A DNA stretch of 64,000 nt. It comes from Crocodylus rhombifer (lineage: Eukaryota > Chordata > Crocodylia > Crocodylidae). The stretch lies in NCBI GenBank assembly GCA_038503035.1, contig JAVSML010001154.1:248513-312512 (forward strand). The letters are read 5' to 3'. Positions 11,621 to 23,904 of this stretch are shown in pieces (the stretch's first letter is position 1; every line of letters starts with the position of its first letter). A program made the position numbers and the translations under genes. The notes under the pieces are model-generated. The model saw nothing but the letters and a program-made list of their open reading frames with translations, was not told the origin of the DNA and made no database searches.

Positions 11621-11990
11621 GGCTAGGGACAGACATAACACACAAACTGGTTTAAATGATCAGAAACTGGTTTAAACCCATGACGGAACAGAAGTTCATT
11701 GCATATAAACCAGTTTTAAACCGGCTAAACCTGGTTTAAGACAAACCTAGTTAAATGTAGCATCAGACTTAGCCCATTTTGGGCCAAACCAGATTATGCA
11801 GCGTCTGTCCCAGACACCATCCTGGTTTAAGTTTTTTAAAACCAGAGTTCCCCAGGAATGTGCCTGCATTTCTCGAATGAAAAGGGAATGTATATCCACC
11901 TTCAGATCAGTTCAAGCTTTGCAGGTTAGACTAATCTGCAAAGCTTGAATCCAGTTCGGGCTCTGAGTCTTTGAATGTTTGTCCCTAGCC
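11621..11990 (+). mobile_element. TIR element family 2 (Harbinger-like MITE), copy A
   Basis: The ends are perfect 10-bp inverted repeats, GGCTAGGGAC at 11621 and its complement GTCCCTAGCC ending at 11990; the match continues imperfectly (GGCTAGGGACAGACAT against GGCTAGGGACAAACAT). TTT flanks both sides (11618-11620, 11991-11993), fitting a 3-bp target duplication as in PIF/Harbinger elements. Subterminal repeats of AAACTGGTTTAAA type fill the left part, and a stem starting AAGCTTTGCAGG lies near the right end. No coding capacity. The superfamily assignment is inference from TIR and flank length only. Confidence 0.7.
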
Positions 11991-11993
11991 TTT

Positions 11994-14900
11994 CAGGCTA
12001 TGCTTGTATAACCTTGCATATAATCTTCACTTTTGTCAGTAAATAGGAGAACTTAGTGTTTTTATACATTTACTTAAGCTTTTTGAAGTTGATGGATATA
12101 ATAGGCACCTCTTGATTTGGGATAAAGATGAAAGCAGCTATATGGCTTCTATTATAATCAGTTAACTGAAACAATAAGAGCACCACTCAAACCATAAGGA
12201 TGTGACAAGGCTAGAGGTTGATGATGTGGGCTATGAGATTTTACTTGAGACATGATATAGCAAATACTGGACCTGGGGCATAGGCTCATGAAGAGTGGTT
12301 GGACATCTGAGAAAAATGGCAGACCGAAGCCAAGAAACTAGGTAACAAAGAAGCAAGCAGACATGCACAAAAGCAGTAACAGTGCAGCTGTAAGAGCCTT
12401 AGTGTTTTGGGGGACTGAATGAAAACAGTAGCTGTGAGGTCCACTTTGAGGTCTCCTGGGAAACGAGTTCCTGAATGTCCCTTGGAAATAGGGTTGCATC
12501 AAAGAGAACTGGCTCTGCCATAATTTTCAGGGTCCTGCAGATTTTTCCACTAAAACTTTGGCTCATTGTTCAAGTCAGAATAACAGTATTTTAAATGTAA
12601 TAGTGTTTGGAAACTCTTGCTTGCTTCACACTTTTTAAATTTAGTTTGCAGATAGATTTTATTCTTCAGTGCAGTTTTTGTGGCTGATAATTTTCATTCT
12701 GCTGTACAAAATGGCTGCTATATTTACTTTTCTTTTAAACATAATAAATGAGCATGATTCTGGACTTTGGATATCAGACAATGGACATAAACAAATTATA
12801 TGTATCTTGTATAGCTGGTTTGATGGAGCAGCGGCCTCATTTTAAAAACTTTGAGTTGATTTGGGACTTAATGGAATAATTTTATGCAATTGGGCTGTCA
12901 TTTCTCTATGCAAAACCTAAATGCTTGTGATCGTAATGTGGGAAGTTCTAGCAAATAAACATTTTTAAAGATAATGGAATTTCAATGCACAATCTTATTG
13001 AAAACTTACTTCTAGGTTTCTACAGCAAATGAAAAGCAGTTTCACTTTTCTTTCAACTTTAACAAAATAATTTTAAAACATTGACATATGATTTAGAAAA
13101 GAGGGTGAAAAAGTGGTGGTGCACTCTGCAGAAACTGCACTTTGGATAAAGAGAACTTTTAAAAGAAATCGGCACTGACTGGGCAATATGACAGCTGACT
13201 AAGTTGCCCTTGGAAGAATGTAAAGAAGGATACATAATTGAAGAAAGATTTAAACTGCTTATAGCTTTACCAGTGTCAAAATTGTATGTGGAAAAGTGAT
13301 CTAGGTATTGTAAACATCCAGTGACAACTTCTGGTTCTAATATGGAATGGAAACAGAAACAAATTAAATGTTAAGGTAACTAATAAATACTAATTACGTG
13401 TAATGGTGACATACACCAAGCAAAGGTAGCTCATTAAACTTTTAAATTCCATTTATGTAATGTTGCCTTGTAATATGGTTTCAAGATCTCCTTTTTAAGT
13501 CTTCTGGCAGATGAAGAGCATCCTTGGATGTCACTGTTTCTTGAGTCATAACTAGACTAGAATAAATAATAGAAGTTCATTCTATGCAAGTGTCATCCAC
13601 TGACATGGAGATGATCTACATGACCAAATGGGTCTTTCTCTTTTTTTAATTTAATATCTATAATTCTCCCATTTTTGCTTTTATTGTCTGTAACTTTTAG
13701 AGTAAACTTTCAACACTAAATGCTCCCTCCTCTGTTTGCAGTGCCTAAAAATCTGCCTGTCACTACTTGTGTAACATTTCCCAAGTATACAGCTTCCTGC
13801 ATTGACCCTTTTAATGAAATCTCTTTTGTACCCTCTTCTTGACTAGCACAACTGTCTTTCTTTTGCGGCATTCCTAAACCCTAGCACTGCAGAAAGCTGC
13901 TGGCCCTTCATGCACCAAGATACATGACCCATGTCATTGGCTTTCAACTACCATACTGAATATTCTGCTAATTTTTAGGATTCAGTTCTAAATGCTGGCA
14001 GCCTTGAGTAAATGCATATGTAGACACACCCACTGATACTCTTTTTCTTCAAGTATTAACTGAAATCATCTTTTCATACCTACCAGTAAGTCTTACCTTC
14101 TCTTTCTACCTAGAAATCACTACAAAGTGTTCTAAGATCACATAGGTAACCATTGTCATCACTGAGATTTTGTTGTGATGCTCCTTCTGACAGGCCAGTA
14201 TCTTGACTATTAACATGTTCATTTAATGCTCTTCACATTCAAAGCCATGTGGGTTTTTATTTTGTTTTTTAAATACCATCTCAAGTGTTGTTTAGAGATT
14301 TCTCTCATCTTGTAGACCTTTTTTTTTTTTTTTTTTTCTTTTGGAGTGGGGGAACTTGCCTAGGGTGATTTTTAAACAGATGTAAGAGTCAGAAATAGTA
14401 CTTGCCAATGCTGATTTAATAGTCTAGTGCAGTAATTGGAAATGTTTTCCAGCAGCACTCTGGAGTGACCCAGCTGTAGTTCAAGGCAGGCTGGTGCAGC
14501 TAGAATCTGGTTGCCAGTGCTTTGCATAACATGGCTAAAGCACCTGGCAATGGCATGGCATAGCATAGACAAAAAGGTACTCCCCTTTCCCCATCAGAGT
14601 ATGCATGGGCTGTAGGCTGCCAATCCTGGTCTAGTATCACATTTCTCTTTCCTGAGTCATGCTACACTTTTATCTATGTTTTTAGAGGGATTATGGTTAT
14701 GGTAGACCAAGAGGAGGTATTCCTATGCAGCTTTCATAAAATACCATATGAGTGCTGTCATCTGAAGAAGAACACTAGGAGGTATAGAGCAATGATTCCA
14801 GATAGCCAGTAAATTAGGTAGGTGCTTTTGGGATCTTGAGTGATTGAAATTGTGTATTAGCATGTCCTCTTTCCATAGAAAGAGAGTGGCTATATTTTAA
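11994..14900. other. intron 1, nothing recognised
   Basis: No gene or named repeat was identified here. A 19-base T run is at 14319-14337. Open frames are short and isolated. Confidence 0.55.
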
Positions 14901-14905
14901 ACCAG

Positions 14906-15150
14906 CGATTTCTTAGCTAAGGTGCCCACCCCAGTGTCCACACCAGCCTATGCAGGGTGCCACCAGGAGAGAAGAGATAAGTGAAATGTCTTAAGTGCAG
15001 TGTCTTCCCTATTGGCTGCTCCTCCCTTCCCAGCCCCTCTTCAAGTAAGAAAGAACTATACTAAATAGCTCAGTCCTTTGACATGGAGTGCTGCTCAATA
15101 TATAAAGTTATGTAGGGTACCTTAGGACTAAAGTTTGAGAACCACAACAC
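14906..15150. mobile_element. small hAT-like element (probable)
   Basis: The left end CAGCGATTTCTTAGCTAAGG and the right end (complement of CCTTAGGACTAAAGTTTGAG followed by AACCAC) form an imperfect inverted repeat of the kind seen in many small hAT elements. No coding capacity. Target duplications could not be confirmed. Confidence 0.45.
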
Positions 15151-15296
15151 TTAAGTTATGTTCATGCTTCAAACAGCTTCCTCAGATGGCTGCTGCTGCT
15201 TGTCTGTACCTAGAAATAATCATCATAAACTACCTATTTTCCTCTAATCTGATTATGTAGCCAAAAGAGCCTACAGTAGATAATTTACATCCTGTT

Positions 15297-15578
15297 ATCA
15301 GTGATGGTAGATGACAGAACAAGGAGCAATGATCCCAAGTTTCAGCAAGGAACTTTTTAGGTTGGATATCAGGAAAAACTTTCTCATTAGGAGGGTGAAG
15401 CACTGTGCATTATGTGGGAAGGTGGTGGAATCTCCATCCTGGGAGGTTTTAAGGCTTGGTTTGACAAAGCCCTGGCTGGAACAATTTAGTTGTGACTAGT
15501 CCTGCTTTGAGCAGGGGGTTGGACTAGATGACCTCCTGAGGTCCCTTCCAAGCCTAATTTTCAATGACTTTGTGATGC
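15297..15578 (+). mobile_element. CR1 LINE 3' end
   Basis: CR1 3' region in sense orientation: the segment resembling GGTTGGATATCAGGAAAAAC (15360-15379), then GGGGGTTGGACTAGATGACC and a TCCCTTCCAAGCC segment (15515-15555). The 62-codon open frame at 15311-15499 is part of this tail and not a gene. Confidence 0.85.
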
Positions 15579-15733
15579 AAAAAATTCCTATCATGGATTG
15601 GAATCACAACTTTGCACCATTTCTTGAATTTCTGTTGTTAACAGACATAACACAAAGAGCACATGGGTAAAAATACAATACCAGGTTGCCTTCTTAATTG
15701 CTGTTTGGCACATGGTCTTGTTGAACTAACCAT

Positions 15734-16318
15734 GTTGTGTCCTGCCCATCTTGAGCAACCTTTAAACTTTTTATTTTTTCTCTCAATGCTTTAGCAATAC
15801 TAAACTTCTGGTTTTGGATGTACTGGAATCTATAAATTTAAGCCCATGGTACTGCAGACCTGCCAAACTAATGTTCATATGATCAAATTAATTACAGTGA
15901 AGCTGGATTATGTATAACTTTTTTTAAATAACAAATTCAACTGCTTTTTAAATCATGGAGAGAGTCTTTATTTAAATCAATTACTTGGTTTGAATTTGTA
16001 CATTTATCTTCCTTTCCTGAAAGAAAGTTAGTTGGTAGAGCATTAGGTGTTGACTCTGCATCTAAACATGGGGGTTTATGCTGAATTTGGTACTGATTCT
16101 TGATCTACAGGAGGATATGTATTTTAAGCAATTAAACAACATAAGAACATGGAAACTACATATACACAAGATAGACTTTTTTTACATTGTGTTAGAAACT
16201 GGTGAATGGTATTTCCTATCAACTATTTTTATGGTTAAACTGCTTTCAGATGGAATTGCATTAAAAATGCAGAACACTAGCTTTTAAAATCCTTCTAGTT
16301 GTGTCCTGCCCATCTTGA
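15734..16318. repeat. 565-bp segment bounded by 21-bp direct repeats
   Basis: An identical 21-bp sequence beginning GTTGTGTCCTGCCCATC occurs at 15734-15754 and 16298-16318. The enclosed sequence is AT-rich and unlike any family I know. The pair could be the target duplication of an insertion or the relic of a short duplication. Confidence 0.6.
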
Positions 16319-16940
16319 AGTATCAAATCTGCTTTATTACAGGAAACAATTGAACTGATTTGTTCTCATTACCATGTTTCTTGTTAACATGTCCTTTAGA
16401 ACTAATAAATCTCATCCTGTATCGGGTAGTTTATTCATATAGGAAAAATAAAACACCGTTTTCTTCCCCCCCCCCCCCCCCGTTCCCATTCAATTTCACA
16501 TCTATGAATGAACTATTTATTGAACTAGCTTATCAAACTGAAATGAATGACATAATTCTCTGTACCTGCAGAAGAGGCTATACCTGTTTAAAAGCTGAGA
16601 TGACTTCAGTAATCTCGGTTTCCTTGCACTTAACCAGTAACTTCCCCAGTTAAGTGAATTGATTTTCCTTAACTTTGGCAGCAAATGTGCTGCTTGAATA
16701 ATTTTATTCTATTGAAATGATTTAAAAAAGAAAAAACTAAACAGTTTAGACCTTATTTGAAATTGTAATAACCTAGTTTCCTTCTTTCTAAAACTTTTTG
16801 TTTTTTAGCTTTTTACCCATCAGACATGCAGTGTATGAGTTAACTCAAGTGTTGTAAGACCTGCTTTAAGCAATGCTTGGTTTGATGTACCATGATGCAT
16901 TGAGAATTTATTACAAAGCATTTAATAAATACTACTGCTA
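16319..16940. other. intron 1, nothing recognised
   Basis: There is a run of 16 C at 16466-16481. No gene or repeat end was seen. Confidence 0.55.
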
Positions 16941-16947
16941 CATAATC

Positions 16948-17262
16948 AGCAGGCATTGGGGGAGTCACTGTTTCCCCGAGCACCGCCAGGAGTGACCAGG
17001 AATAATGGTCACAAGGTGGCAGAGGGTAGGTTTAGGTTAGATATCAGGAGGCGCTACTTCGCAGTCCAGGGTGGCTAGGGTCTGGAACCAGCTTCCAAGA
17101 GAAGTGGTGCAGGCTCCTACCCTGGGGGTGTTTAAGAGGAGGTTAGATGAACACCTAGCCGGGGTCATTTGACCCCAGTACTCTTTCCTGCTGTGGCAGG
17201 GGGTCGGACTAGATGATCTGCTCAGGTCTCTTCTGACCCTAGAAACTATGAAACTATAATAT
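16948..17262 (+). mobile_element. CR1 LINE 3' end, young subfamily
   Basis: This is the sense-oriented 3' end of the same CR1 subfamily as the antisense copy at 38618-41068. Matching landmarks are GTCACAAGGTGGCAGAGGGT, ATATCAGGAGGCGCTACTTC, GGGGTCATTTGACCCCAGTA and GGACTAGATGATCTGCTCAG, ending in AGAAACTATGAAACTAT. CR1 copies typically end in short repeats of this sort. No coding capacity remains. Confidence 0.9.
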
Positions 17263-19364
17263 ATTAAGTAAGGCAGTCCCTAGAGATCTCTATCTACTTG
17301 TATTACTGGTAAGTGACATAACTTCTTGTCTAGATTGTACTGATTACTTATTCTACCTTCCTGATAACTTTTTGGAGTCTTGCAACTGCAGCTTTGAGAT
17401 TGATATACTTTTATTTAAAATACATGAATTATGATATCCATTTAAACTGTCCTTCCTGTGAGACTAGTCCGTTATACAGTTGAGAATGTAGTAAAAAAGA
17501 AAAATAATAATTTGGCTTCTGCTTCACTAAGAATATACCTTGAGCAGCAATTAGCAATTGCCTGTTTTCATTGTCAAAGCATCTGCAGTTTACTTCTATT
17601 AAGTGTCTTCCGTGATATGTTGTATGATATGAAAATGGAGTGACTTTCTAGGCTGGTGATGCATAATTGGCTTAAATTTTAAAGAATTTATAGTCCTGGA
17701 ATATTACCTTTTTTAGTTCAAAATAGAAATGATTGCAATTGATATGGTATTTATTACTGTAAAACAAATTTATTTATCTTTGTAAAGAAGCTCATCCACT
17801 TCCCTATAAATACATAATTAGGTCAGCCAGTGGATCTAGATGATTCCCTTGAATATTTGGCATACTTTTACACAAGTGTAGAAGAAATTATGAATTGTTT
17901 GTCACCATCATCCCAATGATGAGGTAGGTATTTACCAAATCTAATAACTTGTTACACATTTTAAGCATTGATACTGTGCTCAATGCTCATGGGAGCTTCA
18001 CTTGTGTTCTAAGGAGGTCACAACCTAAATAAACCCCAAATTACTAGACAGACCTAAAGAACAAATACCTCCTAAAGCTTTTTTTAGAAATCTTAATTTT
18101 TAGGATTGATGAGTAACTTCATTTTGTAGATTAGGCAGTATGAACTAATAGATTTCAAAATTGGGATTGAAAGAAGAGTGGCAAGTGCCAACCATGCAAA
18201 GGTAGTTTGATGCCTAGCTACTGATCCATACTAGTGGAGACATTTTAAAACATTTAAATAATAAGTAGAAATTCTGGAGTGAAGGATGCCTTTTCCCACA
18301 GTAAGTTTTTCAATAATGAAGGAATCGATACGTCCCTGGTGATTTATTAACAAAGTGTAAGCTTTTGGCTGGCAGAAAATATCACGTACAGTTTCTGAGA
18401 CCACTTTCTTTTTGAGTTGCAGAGAGCCTTATGTGGATCAAGTGTGAACTACTCCAAATTTGACTGCTTTAAAAAGTGTTAATCACTGACTAGTTGAATG
18501 TTTCTGTTATGGTAGTGAACTGTTCTCTTATCCTAATTGCCTTCTGTTTCTTCCTTGTTGACAAACTCCAGTTGTCTTCCACCCTTTTATCAAAATCTTC
18601 AGCTCTTTTTGACTACTAACTAAAAAGTTTTATGCAAAAAAGTTTGTAAATTTTAAAAACTAAAAAATGTGCAACAGCACCAAATTTGCATTTGATATTA
18701 AATGAGGGGAAGATTCAGTGAACTAAATATTAAAACAAATTTTAAGTTCTTCAGTTAGTCTTAATAAAATGCATCTGCTTTCAAATGGCGGGTTTGATCC
18801 ATAGTGAGCTGCAGGATTTAGGCTCAATTTCCAAAAGAGAATAGAAGATCTTTATGTGCTTCCTTCATACAGAAATGCAATTTTTATGAAGTCCAAAGGA
18901 TGTCATGGTAATGGAGTTTATCTGCTCCTTGCCTCGCCTTCCCCTGTATGAATTCTGAATTGCTTGCTTCAGTAATAACTTCTGCAGCCTCTGCAAGCTA
19001 ACTTGACAGACCATGAGGTCAGAACCCTATTGTAAAATTTTAATGGTGTAAGGGTGAAAGTGTTGATCTTTACACTCGATGAAAGGTATTAAGGAAAATA
19101 CCTGCTTAAGTATTTGGGGGAGGGGGAATTATGCATAACTGCTCTAAATGTGCTTTATTTGTTGTACAGTAAATTTCTATCTTGATGAGTAGTAGCTTAG
19201 CTGTCAAAGAACACTAAAAGCTTAGAATAAATGAAAATAGTGTATAGGTACCTTCTTAAAGTTGATCCAATGTGCTCTTTTATTGAATGGGATAGGGCTT
19301 TGAATGTGGAGAAGAAACTGATCCCTTGAGGTTGTAGAGGAGATTGTTTCAGCCTTGTAGGACA
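17263..19364. other. intron 1, nothing recognised
   Basis: AT-rich sequence with no recognisable gene, repeat end or long open frame. Confidence 0.55.
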
Positions 19365-19790
19365 CTGGTGCTCAAGCTCTCAGCACTGTGGACTAGATGA
19401 GTGGCACAGGGCTAGTCCACAGGCCAGATTGAGCCCCACAGGCCAAGACTGGGCCCTGACGAGCCTCAGCCCATCCCTGGACATGAGAATTGGGGCCTGG
19501 TGCTGCCACCTCCCATCCTTGAGTGCTGGGTTTGGGCCCTGGGGCCTGTTGGTGCCCCTACCTAGCCTAGCATACTGGGGGTGTATACTGGATTGGGCAT
19601 CTGGGGCTCCTCACAGGTCCAGAAATTTGATAGCAGGGGAGCAATGCCATCACTTGTCTGCTGCTGAACTTCTGGACCTGTGAGGAGCCCTATGGGCACC
19701 ATAACATGATGCTGAGCAGGCTGGATATCCCAGGAGCAGAGCATCCCTGCTAGAGGAGATGCACCTGGATGCCCCCAAAACTAACTGTTC
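19365..19790. repeat. GC-rich repeat-like block
   Basis: This block is clearly richer in GC than its surroundings. It contains CCAGATTGAGCCCCACAGG, related to GTCAGATTGAGCCTGTGGAG near 47610, and a short inverted repeat around CTCCTCACAGGTCCAG (19608-19623) and CTGGACCTGTGAGGAG (19673-19688). These points suggest a small DNA-transposon-derived repeat. Ends and family were not established. Open frames on both strands over it are compositional. Confidence 0.45.
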
Positions 19791-20898
19791 TTTGGCAGGC
19801 TACTTTATTCAGAACCTCTAGTTGTATATTCACTAAATCCTTTCCACTTCTGCCTTGGGGACACTAACGTTAAGCCTTTTGGTTGCAATTTATATGGGTA
19901 TTTGAGATGTTTCGTATGGGAATGCTACAAGATATGAAAGCTAGATACCATTGTTGAAACTTGATTGTCAGGTCCTAAAAGTTGCAAGAATTCTTTTTGG
20001 TGTCAGACTTAAAAGAGGAAGATTTTCTTGAATGCTTACTTGCTATGCTGGATTGAAGTGGGCAGATAGTCTTATAGCACAGGTTTCCTTTTTTATTTTA
20101 ATAAAAACCTAATAGATGTTGAAGTTTCTGATCAGAAAGAATTAAGCTGGGAAGTAATTCAGAGATGTGCACAAGTAGAAGAACACTTAAGTTTTTATAA
20201 TTCAGAACTCAAAGAGCAGAAAAGGTTCTTTACACATCTTTTAATTGCGGTTCATGAAGGTACTCCAAGATCTCCGTGGAGCCAAATTACTTGTTCTTGT
20301 GAACAAGAAGGATATAAACTACCTTACTTCAGCAGCTTTCACTTGGTTCATGGTACAAGGAAAATGAATGCTTATGAAGGTTGTTGGTTGGAAGGACAAA
20401 TTGTGGGGAAACTGACTGCTGACAATGAAACTGCAGTGATCAGTGATTAATGATGGTCTTGTTTTCTTAATAGCTCCCTTGAAGTGATTGCACAGAGCTC
20501 ACATGGTATTGTGTTTGTGGGAAAGGGAAAAATGTAATTTTTGTTTTTTAGTTTGGACTACTTCAAGATTTTTAAATTTTTCAGTTTTATAGGAAAATGA
20601 CTATTCCTGTCGTTACAAAACGCAAAAAGAAAAACCTAATTTTGAGAATATCAACAAACGAGGAAATCTGTGTGCGCTCTCTGCACAGATGCCCATGAGT
20701 GTGGAGCTGTTTATTAAATGTATTACAGCTTTTACCCCCTTCCAAGGGTGAGGCTTCTTGTAATGAGGACAAGCCTTTTGGAAGGAACCTGTGATGCATC
20801 AGAGCTCAGACGAATTAAATTCTTGAGTAGAAACAGTAAATTCATCTAGCCTGTTTGTTCATGTTCTGATAGCCTTATAGTCTTCACTAGCAAAAAAG
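19791..20898. other. intron 1, nothing recognised
   Basis: No gene or repeat end was identified. Confidence 0.5.
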
Positions 20899-20901
20899 TT
20901 A

Positions 20902-22244
20902 AGGATGGACATTTCAAAAAGTCATAGCCTGAATTGATTCAACCTTTGCAGGTTAGTCTAACCTGCCTAAGTTGAACCAGTTTGTAATAGCCCCAACTGA
21001 GAAAATGTGGGCACGTGACTGCAGTTGCTTGGGTCAGGAGCTGGGGGAGCTAGAGTGCACCCTCGGCTGTAGGGAAGCTGTGCTAGGCAGGTGTGGCCAG
21101 TCTGGGCTGAGCTGGCCAGAGATGGGTTTAATTCCCCCACTTCCTGTCCCACTGACCAGAGCCAGATCTGCCAGGCTGGAGCAGAGGGCCAGCCCGGCCC
21201 CTGAGGCAGAGTGGGTAGGGAGAGGAGTTATTCTCTCTATGCACACCGCCCCCAGGGGACAAGTGAAGGAAGTGCCCCCAGCCCTGAGCAGTGCTGTGTG
21301 GTGCAGCAGGAGGCAAGGGGAGAAAAATGGCTCTGCTGGGCCAAGCTTCCCCTTGCCTGCAGCGGTTACTTCCTCTCCCATTCCTGCCACTCTGGGAGGT
21401 AGCGGGGGAGATTCAGCCCAGTGGCTTCTGCCAGAAGCCTTCCACCTTCCAAGAAGTCTGGGAGCTGGAGCCGGAGCTCCATGCGCAGGGCAGAAGCTTC
21501 CCAGCCTGCCGCCCAGAGTGGCGCAGCACAGCTGTGGCAGCTGGAGGCAAGAGGGGCAGAACAGTCTCATCCCTGACCCCTGGCCAGGATGCAGCTGCAA
21601 ACCCAGGTTCTGCACAGGGCAAGAGGCATGGTAGTGGTAGTGGCAGCTGCTGGGCTCGGGGCCTCCTGGCACTCTGAGCTGGCCTGGGAAACCCTCTCCC
21701 CAGCCAGCCCCCACCTCACAGGGCCAGACACTGGCCAGCAGGGCCCCTTGGCAGGGGGTGGGGGGGGGCAAGCTCAACTGTGATCCCTCGGGGTAGAGGG
21801 GAGAATAACCCGCCTTCCTGCCTCCATGCTGGCCCCCCCTTGCAGCAGTGAGGGGGGAGATCCAGCTCAGGTCCCTGCTGGTAGGACGGGGGTGCGGAAT
21901 AAAACCCCTGTCTGGCCAGATACGTGCCTCTGCCTGTCCCTGCTCTGGCAGGGCAGCAGAGGGGAGGGGCCAGCCCTGCTGGGCTGGAGCAGAGAGCCCA
22001 GCCCAGAGGGGATGCTGGGGGGTGACTCTGGTTTAAGTTAAACCAGGAAGGGATCTGGGACAGACATTGCATAAACTGGTTTGAGCCGAATCAGTTAAGT
22101 CTGATGCTACATTCAACCAGGCTTATCTCAGACTATCTTCAGCCATTTGAAGCTGGTTTATATGCACTGAATACCTGTTCTGTTACAGGTTTAAACAAGT
22201 TTCTGATCACTTAAACCGGTTTATGTGTAATGTCTGTCCCTAGC
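20902..22244 (-). mobile_element. TIR element family 2, copy B (long form, 1.34 kb)
   Basis: This is copy A's family in the opposite orientation. The right end is ATGTCTGTCCCTAGC (to 22244) with AAACCGGTTT and AAACAAGTTT subterminal motifs. The left end has the same stem (CTTTGCAGGTTAGTCTAACC) as copy A. TTA occurs on both sides (20899-20901, 22245-22247), a possible 3-bp target duplication. The centre, about 20990-22030, is a 1-kb GC-rich block absent from copy A. It carries overlapping open frames on both strands, the longest 247 codons on the minus strand (21777-21034), rich in Pro, Gly, Ser and Ala and without transposase motifs; I read these as composition effects. Confidence 0.65.
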
Positions 22245-22247
22245 TTA

Positions 22248-23136
22248 AATGTTTTGTCATTATGAAACCGAGCTAGACTCCATCCTGCTTTTCTACTGCA
22301 GAAGCTTAGGCTATTTTCCCATTGTGCATATCTGCATTGTCAAAATACTGAAGCTAGTCTAAAGTTTTATCTAGACCTGACAGTAGAACAAATGTAATTG
22401 GATTGATATTATTATTATTATTTTTTTTTTTTTGTGAGGTGTACATGAAAGGATAACTGTCGCTCATGATTTTAATACAATCCAAAGCTAAAAATCATCA
22501 CTTCGCTATTTTTTAAGAGAAGAACCAATAAGAGAAGTCTGTATGAACTTCCTTGAATTAATAAATAAAGAAATGAATCTAAAGTGGGGTGTGCTAATTT
22601 TTGCCAAAACTTAATAATGAATATAAAGAAAGTTCTCTCATTTCTTAGTTTTCTCAAAAGGTAAAAGGCATCTTAATGAGTCAATGGATATTTTATTGTT
22701 TTGAATCAGAAATGGAAAAAAAACTATTGATCCATTAAGAGTGCTTTGCAAGGCTTGAAAATTCCACAGACCACAAACTGAGAGTCAAAGCTTTCTCCAC
22801 ACAATAATAGATATTTGAAGAGGGACTGAGACTGAATGTAAAGGAAATACAACTTCTGGCTCTGTGCCTCTTGCTTTAATACTTTGAGCTTCAAAGAGGC
22901 TCTTCATGGTGAGGTCTGTTTGTCTTGTTTCAAGTGCCTTAATAGTATTTACATAATGAGATAATAAATGCTAAACCCACCAGACACCTTGTTCTGCTTT
23001 GATGTATTTATATGTCCTGTCTGCCTTTTAAAGAACTCTAAGGTATTCTTGTATCATTCATTTAACTGGGTTTTTGGGATGATAGTTGTGCTTAGTACAT
23101 ATGACAGTGTTTTGCATTGGGCATGTGAAACCAGCC
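22248..23136. other. intron 1, nothing recognised
   Basis: A T run lies near 22421-22433. No gene or named repeat was seen. Confidence 0.55.
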
Positions 23137-23144
23137 ATAGAGAC

Positions 23145-23896
23145 TAGGGCTGTGTGAAGCTTCAGTTGCTGATTTGATTCGGCAGCCAAATCTCCAGATC
23201 GAATAGGGAAACCTTTTTAACCTCTCCAAATTGATTCGGAACCCTCTGAATTGATTTGGAGAGAGTTGATGATTTGGACATAGACACAGCTTTTAAATGT
23301 GTTTTTTCTATATACCTCAAGGTACCAGGTAGGTCACAAACACCGAGACAGTGGGGTGGATGGAGTATACTGCAGGAGCGCAGCGGATCCCCAGCACACG
23401 TGGCAGCAGACCTGGAAGTGGACCAGAAGCACTTCCAGGTCTGCTCTGCAGTGCGTGGAGGACGCCTTCCCTACCCTCCCAGCTCAGCAAATGGTGCCTC
23501 CTGGGTCTGGAGGGGCACCTAGGGTCCCCCTGTGGCCGATTTGCCAAGCTGGGGGGTGGGCCCACGTGCTTGGCAGTAGACCTGGAAGTGGTCCAGAAGT
23601 ACTTCTGGTTCACTTCTGGGTCAGCTGCCTCGCACGTGGTGGGGGAGTGGGGGTATGCTTCTGTGGGATGCTCCACCTGTCCCACCATCTCTGTGTTCAC
23701 GAGATGCACCTGGTATTTTGAGGTATGCAGAAAAAAACACTTAAAGCTCTGTCTATGGCCAAATCACCAATTCTCTGAATTGGAATCAAATTTTCAGATT
23801 CGGCCAAATCGAATTGGGACAGTGATCTGGATCAAATAACTGTCCCCCAATTTATGCCGAATCCTAATTGAATACGACCCGTGTCACACACCCCTA
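23145..23896 (+). mobile_element. non-autonomous hAT element, family 1, copy 2
   Basis: This is the best-defined element in the window. An exact 8-bp target duplication ATAGAGAC flanks it (23137-23144 and 23897-23904). The terminal inverted repeats are TAGGGCTGTGTGA and TAGGGGTGTGTGA. An 8-bp duplication with such ends is diagnostic of the hAT superfamily. It shares internal landmarks with copy 1 at 8198, such as GGTACCAGGT, the hairpin with arms 23406-23420 and 23430-23444, and the GTGCCTCCTGGGTCTGGAGG segment. It has no transposase and would have needed one supplied in trans. Three overlapping open frames here (up to 162 codons) are artefacts of the GC-rich core. Confidence 0.92.
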
Positions 23897-23904
23897 ATAG
23901 AGAC

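Noticed and set aside
21034..21777. Minus-strand 247-codon frame
   Set aside because: It lies in the GC-rich core of a mobile element, overlaps long frames on the opposite strand, is low-complexity in composition and has no domain motif.
23299..23839. Frames of 130-162 codons near 23.3-23.8 kb
   Set aside because: Same element family as at 8.2 kb; frames are not shared in position between the two copies in a way that suggests coding.
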